Positions 6,913 through 17,152 are shown, counted from the first letter of the stretch. The stretch is 25,376 bases of DNA from Moraxella bovis (GCF_002014975.1 NZ_MUXV01000041.1:1-25376), one strand, 5' to 3'. Numbers and translations: made by a program. Notes: generated from the sequence alone by a model not told the origin.

Positions 6913-8022
6913 TCATTGTGAATATTTAAGACCCCGAAGCATGTGATTGATGCGTTTGGCAAGTTCCAAAGGTGTCCCAAAAAATTGGCAAAATCCTGAA
7001 TCAATCATCGCTTGGGGCTGGCTAGGACAACCACTACTCTCAGGGCTTTGAGCCCACAGATGGCTTTTGTTTTGGGCAATTTGGGCAAGATAGGCAGAAC
7101 CATCATCACCCATGCCAGAGAATATGATGCCAATAAGTTCACTGCCATACACGTCGCTGGTGTTTTTAAGGAGCTGACTGATGTTCGGCTGATATTCACC
7201 CCCCCACGGCTTATCGAGTAAAATCACTCGCCCTTCGCTGTCACAGACGATTTGTTGCTCAATCGGGGCAATCAAGCAAGTCCCTGTTTGTAATCGCTGA
7301 CTGATGCCAATTACCCGACATCGCCAGTCATTATTGCGAGTGAGTATCTTTGGCAGACCATAAATCATCTCTTTATCAAAATGATGCGCAATTAAAACGG
7401 CAAGCGGCAACTCAGGGGAGATGTTATCCAAAAATACCTTCAAAGCATCAGGTCCGCCCATCGATGCTCCCAAAAATAGCACGTATTTCCAAGGGCGTAC
7501 AGACACATGGGAGATGGTCGTGGATTTTTTATCCGTAGTCTTTATCGTGGGCATGCCAAGCGAGTTACAAAGACGGCGTAGCAGTGAACGTTGCCATTTT
7601 TTATAACTCTCATCATGCTTTGGATTGGGAGCCTCTTGAAAACCCACCAACATCAGGCGTGGCTTATGACCATCAATGAGTGCCTGCAACCCATCCAATA
7701 AAGGTGGCTCCACTAGCCACACCATCGCTTTGGGCAATTTTGACTTTATCATCACATCAAGCTGTTCGGTACTAAAACAGCCAATAACGTCAAAGCCTGC
7801 CTCACGCAAACCATCATCAAAAGCAAGTCGCTGACTGCGTTGATCACTTATCACAATGACCTTAATATCCTTAATCTGCTCGTCAGATGGCATGATTTGA
7901 TGGGTGCAAATATCATCAACATCCGAGTGCTGACAAGTAGGACTAACACCAATCTTGCTTTGCCAGTACTGTGCCGCCACACTCAAAGGTCTTTGTTTCG
8001 ACACATCTTTGTTAGATTCCAT
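6913..8022 (-). CDS. chpB: ChpB-type chemoreceptor protein-glutamate methylesterase (CheB family)
   Basis: This enzyme removes methyl groups from receptor glutamates (here PilJ), opposing PilK. The 369-residue protein has the CheB methylesterase domain at about 178-365. The Ser nucleophile is S187 in GASMGGPDAL, the catalytic His is H213 or H214 in IAHHFDKEM, and the Asp is in SGMGDDGS (D307). The N-terminal part (53-125) keeps a receiver-like pattern (VIVISDQ, then VWLVEPPLLDGL), but the phosphoacceptor position is not Asp, so it looks like a degenerate receiver that cannot take a phosphate. A segment of about 50 residues links the two. The ATG lies 30 bases after the chpA stop, with GGTGGG upstream, which implies co-transcription. 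Confidence 0.88.
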   Translation of the reverse strand: MESNKDVSKQRPLSVAAQYWQSKIGVSPTCQHSDVDDICTHQIMPSDEQIKDIKVIVISDQRSQRLAFDDGLREAGFDVIGCFSTEQLDVMIKSKLPKAMVWLVEPPLLDGLQALIDGHKPRLMLVGFQEAPNPKHDESYKKWQRSLLRRLCNSLGMPTIKTTDKKSTTISHVSVRPWKYVLFLGASMGGPDALKVFLDNISPELPLAVLIAHHFDKEMIYGLPKILTRNNDWRCRVIGISQRLQTGTCLIAPIEQQIVCDSEGRVILLDKPWGGEYQPNISQLLKNTSDVYGSELIGIIFSGMGDDGSAYLAQIAQNKSHLWAQSPESSGCPSQPQAMIDSGFCQFFGTPLELAKRINHMLRGLKYSQ

Positions 8023-8052
8023 CGCCCACCATCATCTTTCATGAACGAACCG

Positions 8053-11000
8053 CTAAATGTTTAGCAGTTTGCCAATACGTTCCAAAAGCTCCACTTCTTG
8101 GAACGGCTTACCCATGTAGTCATTAACACCAATCTCGAAGGCACGGTCTCGATGCTTTTCGCCCGTTCGTGATGTAATCATGATGATTGGCAAATGACTC
8201 AAACGGGGACTGTGACGCACCTGAGTTGCGACCTCAAAACCATCCATGCGTGGCATCTCAATGTCAAGTAGCATCAAATCGGGCATATTGTCTTGTAAAA
8301 TCTCAATGGCATCAACACCATCTTTGGCAACGATAACCTCAAAACCTTGACGTTCTAAGAAACGAGATGTGACCTTGCGTACCGTCACAGAATCGTCTAC
8401 CACCATGATGAGGTGACGACGGCTGACGACAGGTTCCACCTCTTTGTTTTCTCGTTTCGCCTGAGCGGTACGCATGAGTGCCAACAGATCAAGGATGAGC
8501 ATGACCGAGCCATCACCCATGATGGTTGCTGCCGAGATTCCCGATAGGTTAGAAAGCTGACGACCTAATGGCTTGACCACAATCTCAATACGAGAACCCA
8601 CAATCTCATCTACCTGCAAAGCAAGGGCTTGCCCTGTCTGAGTTTTGATGATAATTACAGGCAGGGTCGTACCTGAGACAATCTCATTAAAATAATTGCC
8701 TGTTAAGATTTCATTAAGATAACGCAAACGATAGTTTTTGTTATCAATCTTGATGGTGTTATTGCCCGATTGATGATAGGTTAATAGTTCTGTGGCATTC
8801 ATCTGCACCACACGCTCAATCTGCACCAGCGGGATGGCGTATTGGCGGTCAGCCACACGCACGATGAGTGCATCTGACACAGATACAGTCAATGGCACAC
8901 GGATGATAAAACGAGAGCCCCCACCAAACTCCGACTCCACTGATACCGAACCACCCAATTGACGAATCTCTGTACGCACCACATCCATACCCACGCCACG
9001 ACCTGAGATTTGGGTTACTTTGTTTGTGGTGGACAGACCTGCATTAAAGATATACTGCATGATGTCGTTATCAGCAAGCTGTTCGTCGGGGTGAATCAAT
9101 CCTTGACTGATGGCCTTATTACGTACCGCATCTACATTCACGCCTGCCCCATCATCAGATAGCAAGATAACCATCTCACCCCCTTCACGTAGCACCTCTA
9201 ACGTGATATGACCTGTTAATGGTTTGCCAAGCTCACTACGCTTAGCAGGCATCTCAACACCATGGTCAACAGCATTACGAAGCATGTGTTCTAGCGGTGA
9301 TGTAATGCGGTCAAGAATACTTCTATCCATCTCATCATCAGCATTAATCACCGTCAGCTCTACGTTCTTGCCAAGCTCGCTTGCGGTTTGACGCACAATG
9401 CGTTGGAGGCGTGGGGTCAGTCGTGAAAATGGCACCATCCGTGAATTCATCAGACTGTCCTGCAAGTCTGCTTGGGTACGTGATAATTGTAACAACAAGT
9501 TTTCACCATCACGGGTTTTGTCTAGCATGGTCGCTTTAATGTCTAGCAAGTCTGATGCTGACTCCGAGAGTGATTTGGACAACTGGTTAAGTGACGAATA
9601 CTGGTCCATCTCCAAGGGGTCAAAATCTTCATCAAACGTACCATCATCAATCTGTGCCAGAATCTGCTCTTCTAGTTCAATATCCATGCGACGTAGCTGG
9701 TCAAACAGACGCTGAACCGTAACCCCCATCTCCTCGATACTGCCTGTGATACTAGCAAGGTTCATGTCAATACGAGCACGGTTAATCGCCGCCTCGCCTG
9801 ACAAGTTAATCATGCGTTCAAGCAGTGGGGCTGAGATACGAATCATCTCATTGTTACTGCTACTGTCCACACTTTCTCCAAACATACCTTTCATGGGTGG
9901 CATGCGGCTGATATCACGGGTATTTTTTGATTCTGCCAAGAAGGCTTGATATTCATTGATGAAATCAATTTCATTCTCAAGCGACACCACAGGCACTTCG
10001 TTTAGGTCATCGGGGTTTTTGATGAAACGGTGCAAAGCATCTACTAACGGCGTAGGGCGAGGTGGGTTGTAGTTATGTTCTAGCAGCCCAACCGCTGATG
10101 TAATCCAATCATGACAGGCAAAGAGTAGATTTGCCACCATACGTGTTGCAGGCAGACGGCGGTTACCCAAGCCCTCATAGACCGTTTCCATCTCGTGAGC
10201 GAGGTCAGCCACGCCATTGGCAGAGACCATTCTTGCTCCACCTTTGATGGTGTGTAGCTTACGTTGCAATGCTTGCAAACTTGCCACGTCCGATGTGTTA
10301 TTACGAAACGCCGCAAAGTTCTCACTACTGCTCTCAGCAAGCTCTTTAGCTTCTTCTAAGAATACACCCAAGATGTCTTTGTCAGGCAAGTTGCCCTGCC
10401 AAGAGTCTTTAATAAAACTTTGGTATCTGGCTTCTTCATCAAGCTCAGGTGTGGCAGGTTGGGCAGATGTACTCTCTTCTTTTTTGGCATCAAGCACAGG
10501 AATGGCAATCACAGCCCCTTCTGGCACTTCTCCTGCGGATAAATAAGCCTGTAAATCAGCAATGGTGTTATCTGCAAAGAAAGACTGCTTGGTATTTTTA
10601 ACCGCATCTAGCTGCAAGGATAATACATCCTGCACACGTTGCATGGTGCGAACCCACGGGTCGGTAACGGTCATTTGTTTATTGGTAAAGCGTTCGTATA
10701 CACTCTCTGCTTCGTGAGTTAGATCACCAATACTGCTAATACCTGCCAGTCTCGCTCCACCCTTTATGGTGTGCAAATGTCTTTGCAGGGTTTTTAGATG
10801 GTCAAGATTTTCCTTATCATTTCGCCATTGACCGAAAACTTCAGTTACCTCAGCATCAAGCTCCAACGCTTCATCTAAAAAGATTTCCAACAGCTCATCA
10901 TCTGTGGCAATCATCTCTAAACGAATAGGTGCTTGAGAATCAGACTGTGATGCCCCCTCATCAATTGATGCCTTAGATGAATCGGCATCCTCTTTAATCT

Positions 11001-14000
11001 TAGACTGCTCTTTTAGAGTATTGCCAAGCTCTTGATAATAATTCTCTCGCTCTAACGTGATGGTACTTAGGTTATTTAGAATTGATTTATCGACCGTTAA
11101 CGCCATGCTACCTGCCATGGCGTCAAAGAGCCCAATGAGCTCATGATGAACCGCAAGCAAGGCATCAATAAAACTGTCATCTTTGACTTGTTCGGCATGC
11201 TCTGCCATCAGTTCATAGGCAGGCTTTAAGGACGCAAGCAGGCTTTGAAATTTTGGCAAATCTTGCGTACGTGCTAAAAGCATGTCAATCTGAGCAAGCT
11301 GTGTTTTGGCATAATCACAAATTACATTTTGTTCTTTGGCACTCATGCCCTCCAATTCAAGCTCAGCATCAAGCAGCTCATCAATCCCATCAATCAGACT
11401 CTCTACATGATAAACATTAGTCTCATCAAGCATCAACTCTTCAATTTCTTGCTTATCCTCAGCCAATTCCCCCAACTCTTGGTCGGTGATGAGACCGCCA
11501 TCGGTTTGGTTGTAGGCATCAAGATAGCCATCAATAAATGCCACTGCATTTTTGAGTGCTTGTTTGTGCTTATCACCCATCGGTGCATCATGATGTTGCA
11601 AACTTTGCAAACCACGCTCAATAATAGCACCCACCTCACCCACTGCCACCAGTGGTGCCAAGCCTGATGCTCCACGCAAGGTGTGAAATGCACGCACCAC
11701 GTTATTGTCCACGGGTGTCTGAGTATCTGCTTCATGTGCATTTAAAAATATTGTCACCTCCGCCAATAATTGTCTGGCTTCTTCGATAAAGATTTGGCAC
11801 AGCATGTCCTCTTCATCATCTACAGGACTGCTTGGCGTGGTGTTAGACATGATCTGACCTGCCTGCTCCACCAAACTAAGTGCTTCGTGAGTGGGCTTGG
11901 TCTTCTTGTCAGTCTCATCATCTTGGGTGCGGTCTGTTTGTTTGGTGTTTTTGTCATTGATGACGTCTTGATTTGACTCACCTTCTACTGATGATTCCAC
12001 CAAAACAGGCTCAGGCACCAATACTCCATCATCTAATGACTGCAAAGCGCCATTATCGGCAACACTGTCAATGTCATCACCGTCTTCTGTACTGGCATTT
12101 TGTATATCGGTGTTTTTGTCCAACCCATCAGCTGCATCCAATGTGCGATAGTCAAACTCCTTGCCATGCCCTTTGCTATAAGCGTGAGCGACTGCCTCCC
12201 ACAGTTTTATCTTGGCAGGGTAATCGTCAGATTTGGATTCAAAGATGGACACCAACGCACCAAACTCGCCCAACACGTCACCGATGAGTGCCTGCATGCC
12301 ATCATCCATCGGCACGGTCTCATCTAGGACACGGTTTAGCATGTTCTCAATCGACCAAGCCAGCTCGCCAAGCTCATACGCCCCAACCATACGTCCTGAG
12401 CCTTTTAGGGTGTGAAAGCCCCGGCGGATGTCGGTCAGCGTGCCTTTGTCAGGACTGCTTTGGTATTTATCAAAAAGCGGAATGATGGTCTCTAAGACCT
12501 CGCCTGCCTCTTCGATATAAATCTCGCGAATGTCTTCATCGACCTCCATCGGCTCATGCGTGGTTGCTTTGGCAGTCTCGATAAATGGCAATAGTACCGC
12601 AGGCATGTCCGCTGTTTGGATTTGCTCATCATTGGTGGTATCATCAACAATCTCCTCAGAAACACTTTCGATTTCATCAGCATTTGCCAACTCATCACCA
12701 ATAGACTCATCGTCATCCTCGCCAATCATGATGTTGTCATCTGCCACATCATCACTGACCAACTCGTCTGTCTCTACTGTCTCTACTAATGGCTCGTCTT
12801 GCACCTCATCTTCTATACTCTCGCCTGCTAGGTCAGGTCTGCCTTCATCCATGGGTCTGCCCGCCAAGATATTATTGGCACGCATGACTACCAGTGCATT
12901 GTCCACGCTCGGGGGTTGACTGCTTGCAAAGTCCTGCACCATAACAGGGATAATTTCGGCAGTCTCACTAACGATGGCCACCACATCAGGGCTGACTTTG
13001 ACCGTTTCGTCTAGAACACGGTTAAGCATATTTTCAATTGCCCAAGCAGTCTCACCCACTTGAAATGCCCCAACCATACGCCCTGAGCCTTTTAGGGTGT
13101 GCCAATTACGGCGAATCTCTTTTAGCGGTTTGAGATTTTGGGGGTCAGCTTGCCATTTTGGTAGGTGCGCATGCATCTCTTCCATGACTTCATCGACTTC
13201 TTCGATGAAAATCTCACGGAATTCTTCATCATGGCTAAAATCATCTTCTTTTAGGCTTGCCTTGGCAGCAAGATAAACCTCACTTAGCCCATCTGCAGCC
13301 TGCCCCTCTGCTACGTCTTGTTTTGTCTCACCAAGAACTGTCACTTGCTCATCAGACTCTTTTTGGGCAAGTTTTTCATCAGCAATATCAGCAATATTGA
13401 TATTATTCGTATCGTCTGCATCATCTATATCGTCAAAAATAACATCAGCTTCGCCAATCGTCTCATCATCAAAGACGACTTCATCAAACACATCTTGGTC
13501 TGGCAAATCTTGGCTATTGTCGGCTTGAGCAACATCTACATCATCGACAACTATCTCATCTTCGTTGGTGCCATTTTCAGGTAGCTCATCAGTCAATAAC
13601 TCACTACTTGCAAGACTTGGTACAACATTATCCACCGTGCCTTCATTGACATAATCAGACAACAAAATCTCATCATCTTCTTGGGTTGCATACACACCAT
13701 CTTCTGCCGTGTGAGGCTCTTGGTCGGGCAACTCATCCACCATAAGTTCATCGTCGTCAAGCTTCTCATCATCCAAGGTCAATGCAATACTGTCATCAAA
13801 TAAATCCAACTCAATATCTTCATCAGGCAAATGATTGATGATTTGTGGCCCATCTTGGACTGGGTCATCATCTAAGCGTGGATTTTGGCTTTGGTCGCCT
13901 ACTTGACCGACTGCCAAAACTGGTTCATCAACAAAAATATCATCAAACAGCTCATCATCTGCCACATCAAAGTCGACTGTTTCACTCTTTGTGGGTGTTT

Positions 14001-16206
14001 TGATGTCATCAACACCAAAATTATCATCAAAGGTAAGCGTATCATCAAACAAATCATCAAAATCATCTTGGCTGATTTGGTTGTCTTGGGCGACTTGATG
14101 GCTGATATTAATACTCTCATCAGGTGTTATGGTGGCTGTCTTATGAGCATCATGAATGTCTAGACCAATCTCATCCAAAGTCTTATCATGCATGCCATCA
14201 ATGCTAACGTCAATAACATCAACATCATTCTCTGCTTTGGCATCATCCAAAGACATGTCATCCGCTGGCAACTCATCGATGGTCAATGTACCATCTAACT
14301 CAAAATTATCAATAACCTGCTCGGTTTGATTTTCATCTTGGGCATTTTTTTGCACAGACGGCTCAACCATCTGACTTTCAAAGACGACATCATGAGCCAG
14401 TTCTCGCCCATCTTCTGCTTCGCTGTCTTGCCCATCATTAACATCTAGATTGACATCAATACCCAATCCCAAATCCACATCTGTATTTGTGTCTGTATCC
14501 AAAACATCTTGGATACCATCTTGAGCGTCGTCAAGGTTTGTTTGTGATGGCAAAGTGGGGACATGCTCGCCTGCGTCATCATAAACCGTGGCATGCTGAT
14601 GAGCAGAGTGACGTGCCATCTCCACATCATACAGTTCAGGCTCGCTTAGATTGGCATCAAGCAGTAGTCTTTGAGCATCATCGGTGCATTCTTCTGTTCG
14701 GGTGAGTAGAGCATGGTCAAATACTTGTTGTGCCAAATTATCACGGAACATCTCAAACAAGGACAAACACTCGGCAATCTTATGAGCGATTTGCCATGGG
14801 ATATGATTTGGTGATTTTTCTTGGAGCAGGGTAAATACCCCCGCAATTTTTGTTGCCACTGTCGCCACATCAAACAACCCTAGGTCATTAAAGTTTTTAA
14901 CCAGTAACTCAAAATTCTTAGATGATGGCAGTTTATCAGCTTGTTTATGGTTTAGGTAATCTGAGAACTTATCTTTGACTTCTTCTATTAAGATACGAAC
15001 TTCACGAAGCACATCTCGCTCATTGACAACAATGTCATCATGACGACCGCCTTTGGTGTTGATAACCTCGGCGGTACTGGCGATGGCAGTATACAAATCT
15101 TGGAGCTGAGTGTTGAGTTGCCATTGCATTTGGGCAAACATCTCATCACTGCTTTGGGCGGTGGTTGCATCACTAATGATTTGCTCCACATAACGGGCAT
15201 AGAAAGACCAACCACGTGCTGACAACTGCTCTTGCAAGGCGTGTAGCACATCCATCTTAATCTTGTTGTCCGCCAACGAAAATACCAGCCCCTCCACGGT
15301 CGCCAATACATGGGGAAAGAAAGCTTGGTCGTCTGCCAACATCTCATTGAGATGCTTTAAGAGGTTTTGAGCTTGCTCATTTAACACGTCTAGATTAGCA
15401 AGTACTACATAAATATCAGCAATAACATTTTCAAGCCAAATGCTTGCTTCAAGCTCTGGGGCAATGCCTGCCTTTTGAAAAGCAATCACACGATCAAGTT
15501 CGCCCAAGATATGAGCATAATAAGATGGCAATGGCTTGGTGTTTAATGCGGTGTTTTCAAGCCATAGTACCGTGATGAGCCATAGCTTTTGTAGCACAGG
15601 CTCCGTTGCTGCTCCTGCTAGGTGCGTGCCAAGATTACGCAGTTTGGTTAGTTGTTCGCCATTGACCCCACTTTGGATAAGCTGTCCTGCCAACGCCCGC
15701 CAAGCCTGATTAATCTCTTGATAGCTTTTGTCATCTAGTGTGCCTGACTGAACCACTTTTAGGTCTATTTGCTCGCTAAACCGTTCATGAACCACCGACT
15801 GCAAGATGCTTTGTTTGTCTATCTTGCCGCCCACATGAGCCCCCACCAAATTAAGATAATAAATGCGTGAATTTAGTAAAGGACGTCGCAAAAAACCTGT
15901 GGTGGCATAGCGTTTTATCTCATTTTGCAACAGATGGCTGGCGTAGATGATTTTTGGTGCCAAAACCGCAGGGTTGCCCGTTTTTGCAAAATGCTCAGCA
16001 GTCTCACCGATGGTTTTGGCAAGTTTGGTAAACTCAGGCAGATTTGCCATGACAAGCACATTGCCAATAACACCATATTGGCGAGCAAAATAAGCCAACA
16101 TCTCAGATGCTGACAGGGCTGTATGGGCGTGCAATGCTTGAAATTCTTGGTTTAACGGGTCAATCAGCCATTCTAATGCCACTAATTCATTGGACTGCTT
16201 AATCAT
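8053..16206 (-). CDS. chpA: ChpA hybrid histidine kinase of the twitching-motility chemosensory system
   Basis: ChpA is the CheA-type kinase of the Pil-Chp array controlling type IV pili; it autophosphorylates and feeds PilG and PilH. At 2717 residues it is even longer than the P. aeruginosa protein. The N-terminus (ALEWL, 1-520) resembles the Hpt-like domains of ChpA/PilL without a clear His. A very acidic low-complexity linker spans about 540-975. Five Hpt domains carry His at 1036, 1265 (both HTLKGSGRMVGA), 1508 (HTLRGASGLA), 1812 (HTIKGGARLAG) and 1985 (HTIKGGARMVS). Then come a CheA dimerisation region (LLERMINLSGEAAINRAR), an ATPase domain with N-box N2311 (LRNAVDHGVE), SDDGAGV and GRGVGMDVV, a CheW domain, and a C-terminal receiver with D2648 (LMLLDIEMP). 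AGGAT precedes the ATG. Confidence 0.95.
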   Translation of the reverse strand: MIKQSNELVALEWLIDPLNQEFQALHAHTALSASEMLAYFARQYGVIGNVLVMANLPEFTKLAKTIGETAEHFAKTGNPAVLAPKIIYASHLLQNEIKRYATTGFLRRPLLNSRIYYLNLVGAHVGGKIDKQSILQSVVHERFSEQIDLKVVQSGTLDDKSYQEINQAWRALAGQLIQSGVNGEQLTKLRNLGTHLAGAATEPVLQKLWLITVLWLENTALNTKPLPSYYAHILGELDRVIAFQKAGIAPELEASIWLENVIADIYVVLANLDVLNEQAQNLLKHLNEMLADDQAFFPHVLATVEGLVFSLADNKIKMDVLHALQEQLSARGWSFYARYVEQIISDATTAQSSDEMFAQMQWQLNTQLQDLYTAIASTAEVINTKGGRHDDIVVNERDVLREVRILIEEVKDKFSDYLNHKQADKLPSSKNFELLVKNFNDLGLFDVATVATKIAGVFTLLQEKSPNHIPWQIAHKIAECLSLFEMFRDNLAQQVFDHALLTRTEECTDDAQRLLLDANLSEPELYDVEMARHSAHQHATVYDDAGEHVPTLPSQTNLDDAQDGIQDVLDTDTNTDVDLGLGIDVNLDVNDGQDSEAEDGRELAHDVVFESQMVEPSVQKNAQDENQTEQVIDNFELDGTLTIDELPADDMSLDDAKAENDVDVIDVSIDGMHDKTLDEIGLDIHDAHKTATITPDESINISHQVAQDNQISQDDFDDLFDDTLTFDDNFGVDDIKTPTKSETVDFDVADDELFDDIFVDEPVLAVGQVGDQSQNPRLDDDPVQDGPQIINHLPDEDIELDLFDDSIALTLDDEKLDDDELMVDELPDQEPHTAEDGVYATQEDDEILLSDYVNEGTVDNVVPSLASSELLTDELPENGTNEDEIVVDDVDVAQADNSQDLPDQDVFDEVVFDDETIGEADVIFDDIDDADDTNNINIADIADEKLAQKESDEQVTVLGETKQDVAEGQAADGLSEVYLAAKASLKEDDFSHDEEFREIFIEEVDEVMEEMHAHLPKWQADPQNLKPLKEIRRNWHTLKGSGRMVGAFQVGETAWAIENMLNRVLDETVKVSPDVVAIVSETAEIIPVMVQDFASSQPPSVDNALVVMRANNILAGRPMDEGRPDLAGESIEDEVQDEPLVETVETDELVSDDVADDNIMIGEDDDESIGDELANADEIESVSEEIVDDTTNDEQIQTADMPAVLLPFIETAKATTHEPMEVDEDIREIYIEEAGEVLETIIPLFDKYQSSPDKGTLTDIRRGFHTLKGSGRMVGAYELGELAWSIENMLNRVLDETVPMDDGMQALIGDVLGEFGALVSIFESKSDDYPAKIKLWEAVAHAYSKGHGKEFDYRTLDAADGLDKNTDIQNASTEDGDDIDSVADNGALQSLDDGVLVPEPVLVESSVEGESNQDVINDKNTKQTDRTQDDETDKKTKPTHEALSLVEQAGQIMSNTTPSSPVDDEEDMLCQIFIEEARQLLAEVTIFLNAHEADTQTPVDNNVVRAFHTLRGASGLAPLVAVGEVGAIIERGLQSLQHHDAPMGDKHKQALKNAVAFIDGYLDAYNQTDGGLITDQELGELAEDKQEIEELMLDETNVYHVESLIDGIDELLDAELELEGMSAKEQNVICDYAKTQLAQIDMLLARTQDLPKFQSLLASLKPAYELMAEHAEQVKDDSFIDALLAVHHELIGLFDAMAGSMALTVDKSILNNLSTITLERENYYQELGNTLKEQSKIKEDADSSKASIDEGASQSDSQAPIRLEMIATDDELLEIFLDEALELDAEVTEVFGQWRNDKENLDHLKTLQRHLHTIKGGARLAGISSIGDLTHEAESVYERFTNKQMTVTDPWVRTMQRVQDVLSLQLDAVKNTKQSFFADNTIADLQAYLSAGEVPEGAVIAIPVLDAKKEESTSAQPATPELDEEARYQSFIKDSWQGNLPDKDILGVFLEEAKELAESSSENFAAFRNNTSDVASLQALQRKLHTIKGGARMVSANGVADLAHEMETVYEGLGNRRLPATRMVANLLFACHDWITSAVGLLEHNYNPPRPTPLVDALHRFIKNPDDLNEVPVVSLENEIDFINEYQAFLAESKNTRDISRMPPMKGMFGESVDSSSNNEMIRISAPLLERMINLSGEAAINRARIDMNLASITGSIEEMGVTVQRLFDQLRRMDIELEEQILAQIDDGTFDEDFDPLEMDQYSSLNQLSKSLSESASDLLDIKATMLDKTRDGENLLLQLSRTQADLQDSLMNSRMVPFSRLTPRLQRIVRQTASELGKNVELTVINADDEMDRSILDRITSPLEHMLRNAVDHGVEMPAKRSELGKPLTGHITLEVLREGGEMVILLSDDGAGVNVDAVRNKAISQGLIHPDEQLADNDIMQYIFNAGLSTTNKVTQISGRGVGMDVVRTEIRQLGGSVSVESEFGGGSRFIIRVPLTVSVSDALIVRVADRQYAIPLVQIERVVQMNATELLTYHQSGNNTIKIDNKNYRLRYLNEILTGNYFNEIVSGTTLPVIIIKTQTGQALALQVDEIVGSRIEIVVKPLGRQLSNLSGISAATIMGDGSVMLILDLLALMRTAQAKRENKEVEPVVSRRHLIMVVDDSVTVRKVTSRFLERQGFEVIVAKDGVDAIEILQDNMPDLMLLDIEMPRMDGFEVATQVRHSPRLSHLPIIMITSRTGEKHRDRAFEIGVNDYMGKPFQEVELLERIGKLLNI
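12380..12414. repeat. Direct repeat copy 1 inside chpA (second canonical Hpt domain)
   Basis: These 35 bases match 13067-13101 with a single difference. They encode the His-containing helix of the Hpt around H1265. The neighbouring bases (helix WSIENMLNRVLDE) are also similar, so this is the core of a longer divergent duplication. Confidence 0.85.
13067..13101. repeat. Direct repeat copy 2 inside chpA (first canonical Hpt domain)
   Basis: The partner of 12380-12414, encoding the helix around H1036. The two copies are 687 bases apart, exactly 229 codons, so recombination between them would remove or add one Hpt unit without breaking the frame. Confidence 0.85.
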
Positions 16207-16282
16207 CTTATCATCCTAAAACAATACTTTAATTGGCTTGCGCCATTTTTTTAAATCATCATTTGACATGGGTGCAAGTCAG

Positions 16283-17152
16283 TCATTGGCTTATTTTTTG
16301 CCAAGCGTTAATCTGACCGTTATCGACACGCCTCATATTAGGGTGTTGCCAAAACATGGCTTCATTAGGAGCGAACAAAACACAACCGCCAATATCTAAA
16401 TTCTGCACAAAATATGCCAAAATGTCTCTTTGGTCAAATTTTCTAAAATAAATCAGCACATTTTGACAAATAATCACCTGTTGCTTGGGCAAGCCAAGCG
16501 GTTTTTTTGCAAAAAGGTTATGCCAAAAAAATTGGGTGTGTTGCCGAGTTTTTATGTCCACCTGCCATATTTTTTGGTGATTAAAAACGCCCACCCCATC
16601 GTGCGTGGCATGAAGCTGGGAGTGGTAACGGGCAGGGATTTCATTAATTTGTCTGCCTGTATACTCGCCTTTTTTTGCCAACGTCAGCGAGCGTACGGAC
16701 AAATCCGAGCCATTGACCTGAAACGGCAAAGGTCTGACAAACTGCCGAGATATCAAGTCAAGTGTCATTGCCAACGAATACGTCTCTTGACCTGTAGAAC
16801 ATCCTGCACTCCATACCGAAAACATCGACGGAACATCAAACGATGGTGTTGCCTTATGCCACTTAGTAATGTAAGATTTGTACAGCTCTCCGACGAATGT
16901 CAAAGACGGCTCATGGCGAAAAAAACGACTCTCCGCAATGAGTAAGTTATCAAGTAGCGACTGAGTCAAGGCTGGCAATGGTTCTGATGGTACAACAATA
17001 TCATGTTGCAAAGCATCATACAGCTCATGTACGCTCATGTTGTGACTTTGGGCGGTGGTCGTGATGGCATAAATGAGCCAATTATGTTGCACCGACGGCA
17101 ACACAAATCCACAGATTCGCTCTATGTACGCTTGCCACAAAGGCAAATTCAT
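16283..17152 (-). CDS. pilK: PilK, CheR-type chemoreceptor methyltransferase
   Basis: A 289-residue S-adenosylmethionine-dependent methyltransferase that methylates glutamates on the cytoplasmic part of the receptor PilJ. Seen features are the CheR N-terminal helical domain with ESRFFRHE near 74-81, the SAM-binding loop SVWSAGCSTGQETYSLAM near 112-129, an acidic segment GSDLS near 148, and CQNVLIYF near 229-236 in the C-terminal fold. The start is the ATG at 17152, with GGGGG about 4 bases upstream; a GTG directly before it would leave almost no spacing. It begins 19 bases after the pilJ stop and is followed by chpA after 130 bases, inside the same transcript. Confidence 0.92.
   Translation of the reverse strand: MNLPLWQAYIERICGFVLPSVQHNWLIYAITTTAQSHNMSVHELYDALQHDIVVPSEPLPALTQSLLDNLLIAESRFFRHEPSLTFVGELYKSYITKWHKATPSFDVPSMFSVWSAGCSTGQETYSLAMTLDLISRQFVRPLPFQVNGSDLSVRSLTLAKKGEYTGRQINEIPARYHSQLHATHDGVGVFNHQKIWQVDIKTRQHTQFFWHNLFAKKPLGLPKQQVIICQNVLIYFRKFDQRDILAYFVQNLDIGGCVLFAPNEAMFWQHPNMRRVDNGQINAWQKISQ

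Noticed and set aside
12530..12919. 129-codon Ser-rich frame and similar plus-strand frames across chpA (for example 11329-11667, 11973-12287, 13318-13584)
   Set aside because: They are antisense reflections of the Asp/Glu-rich and Hpt coding sequence of chpA and show no family features.
13280..14590. Repeated ATCATC-like words across the acidic chpA region, as a possible CRISPR or microsatellite
   Set aside because: The repeats are irregular in spacing and follow Asp codons; there are no constant repeat/spacer units.
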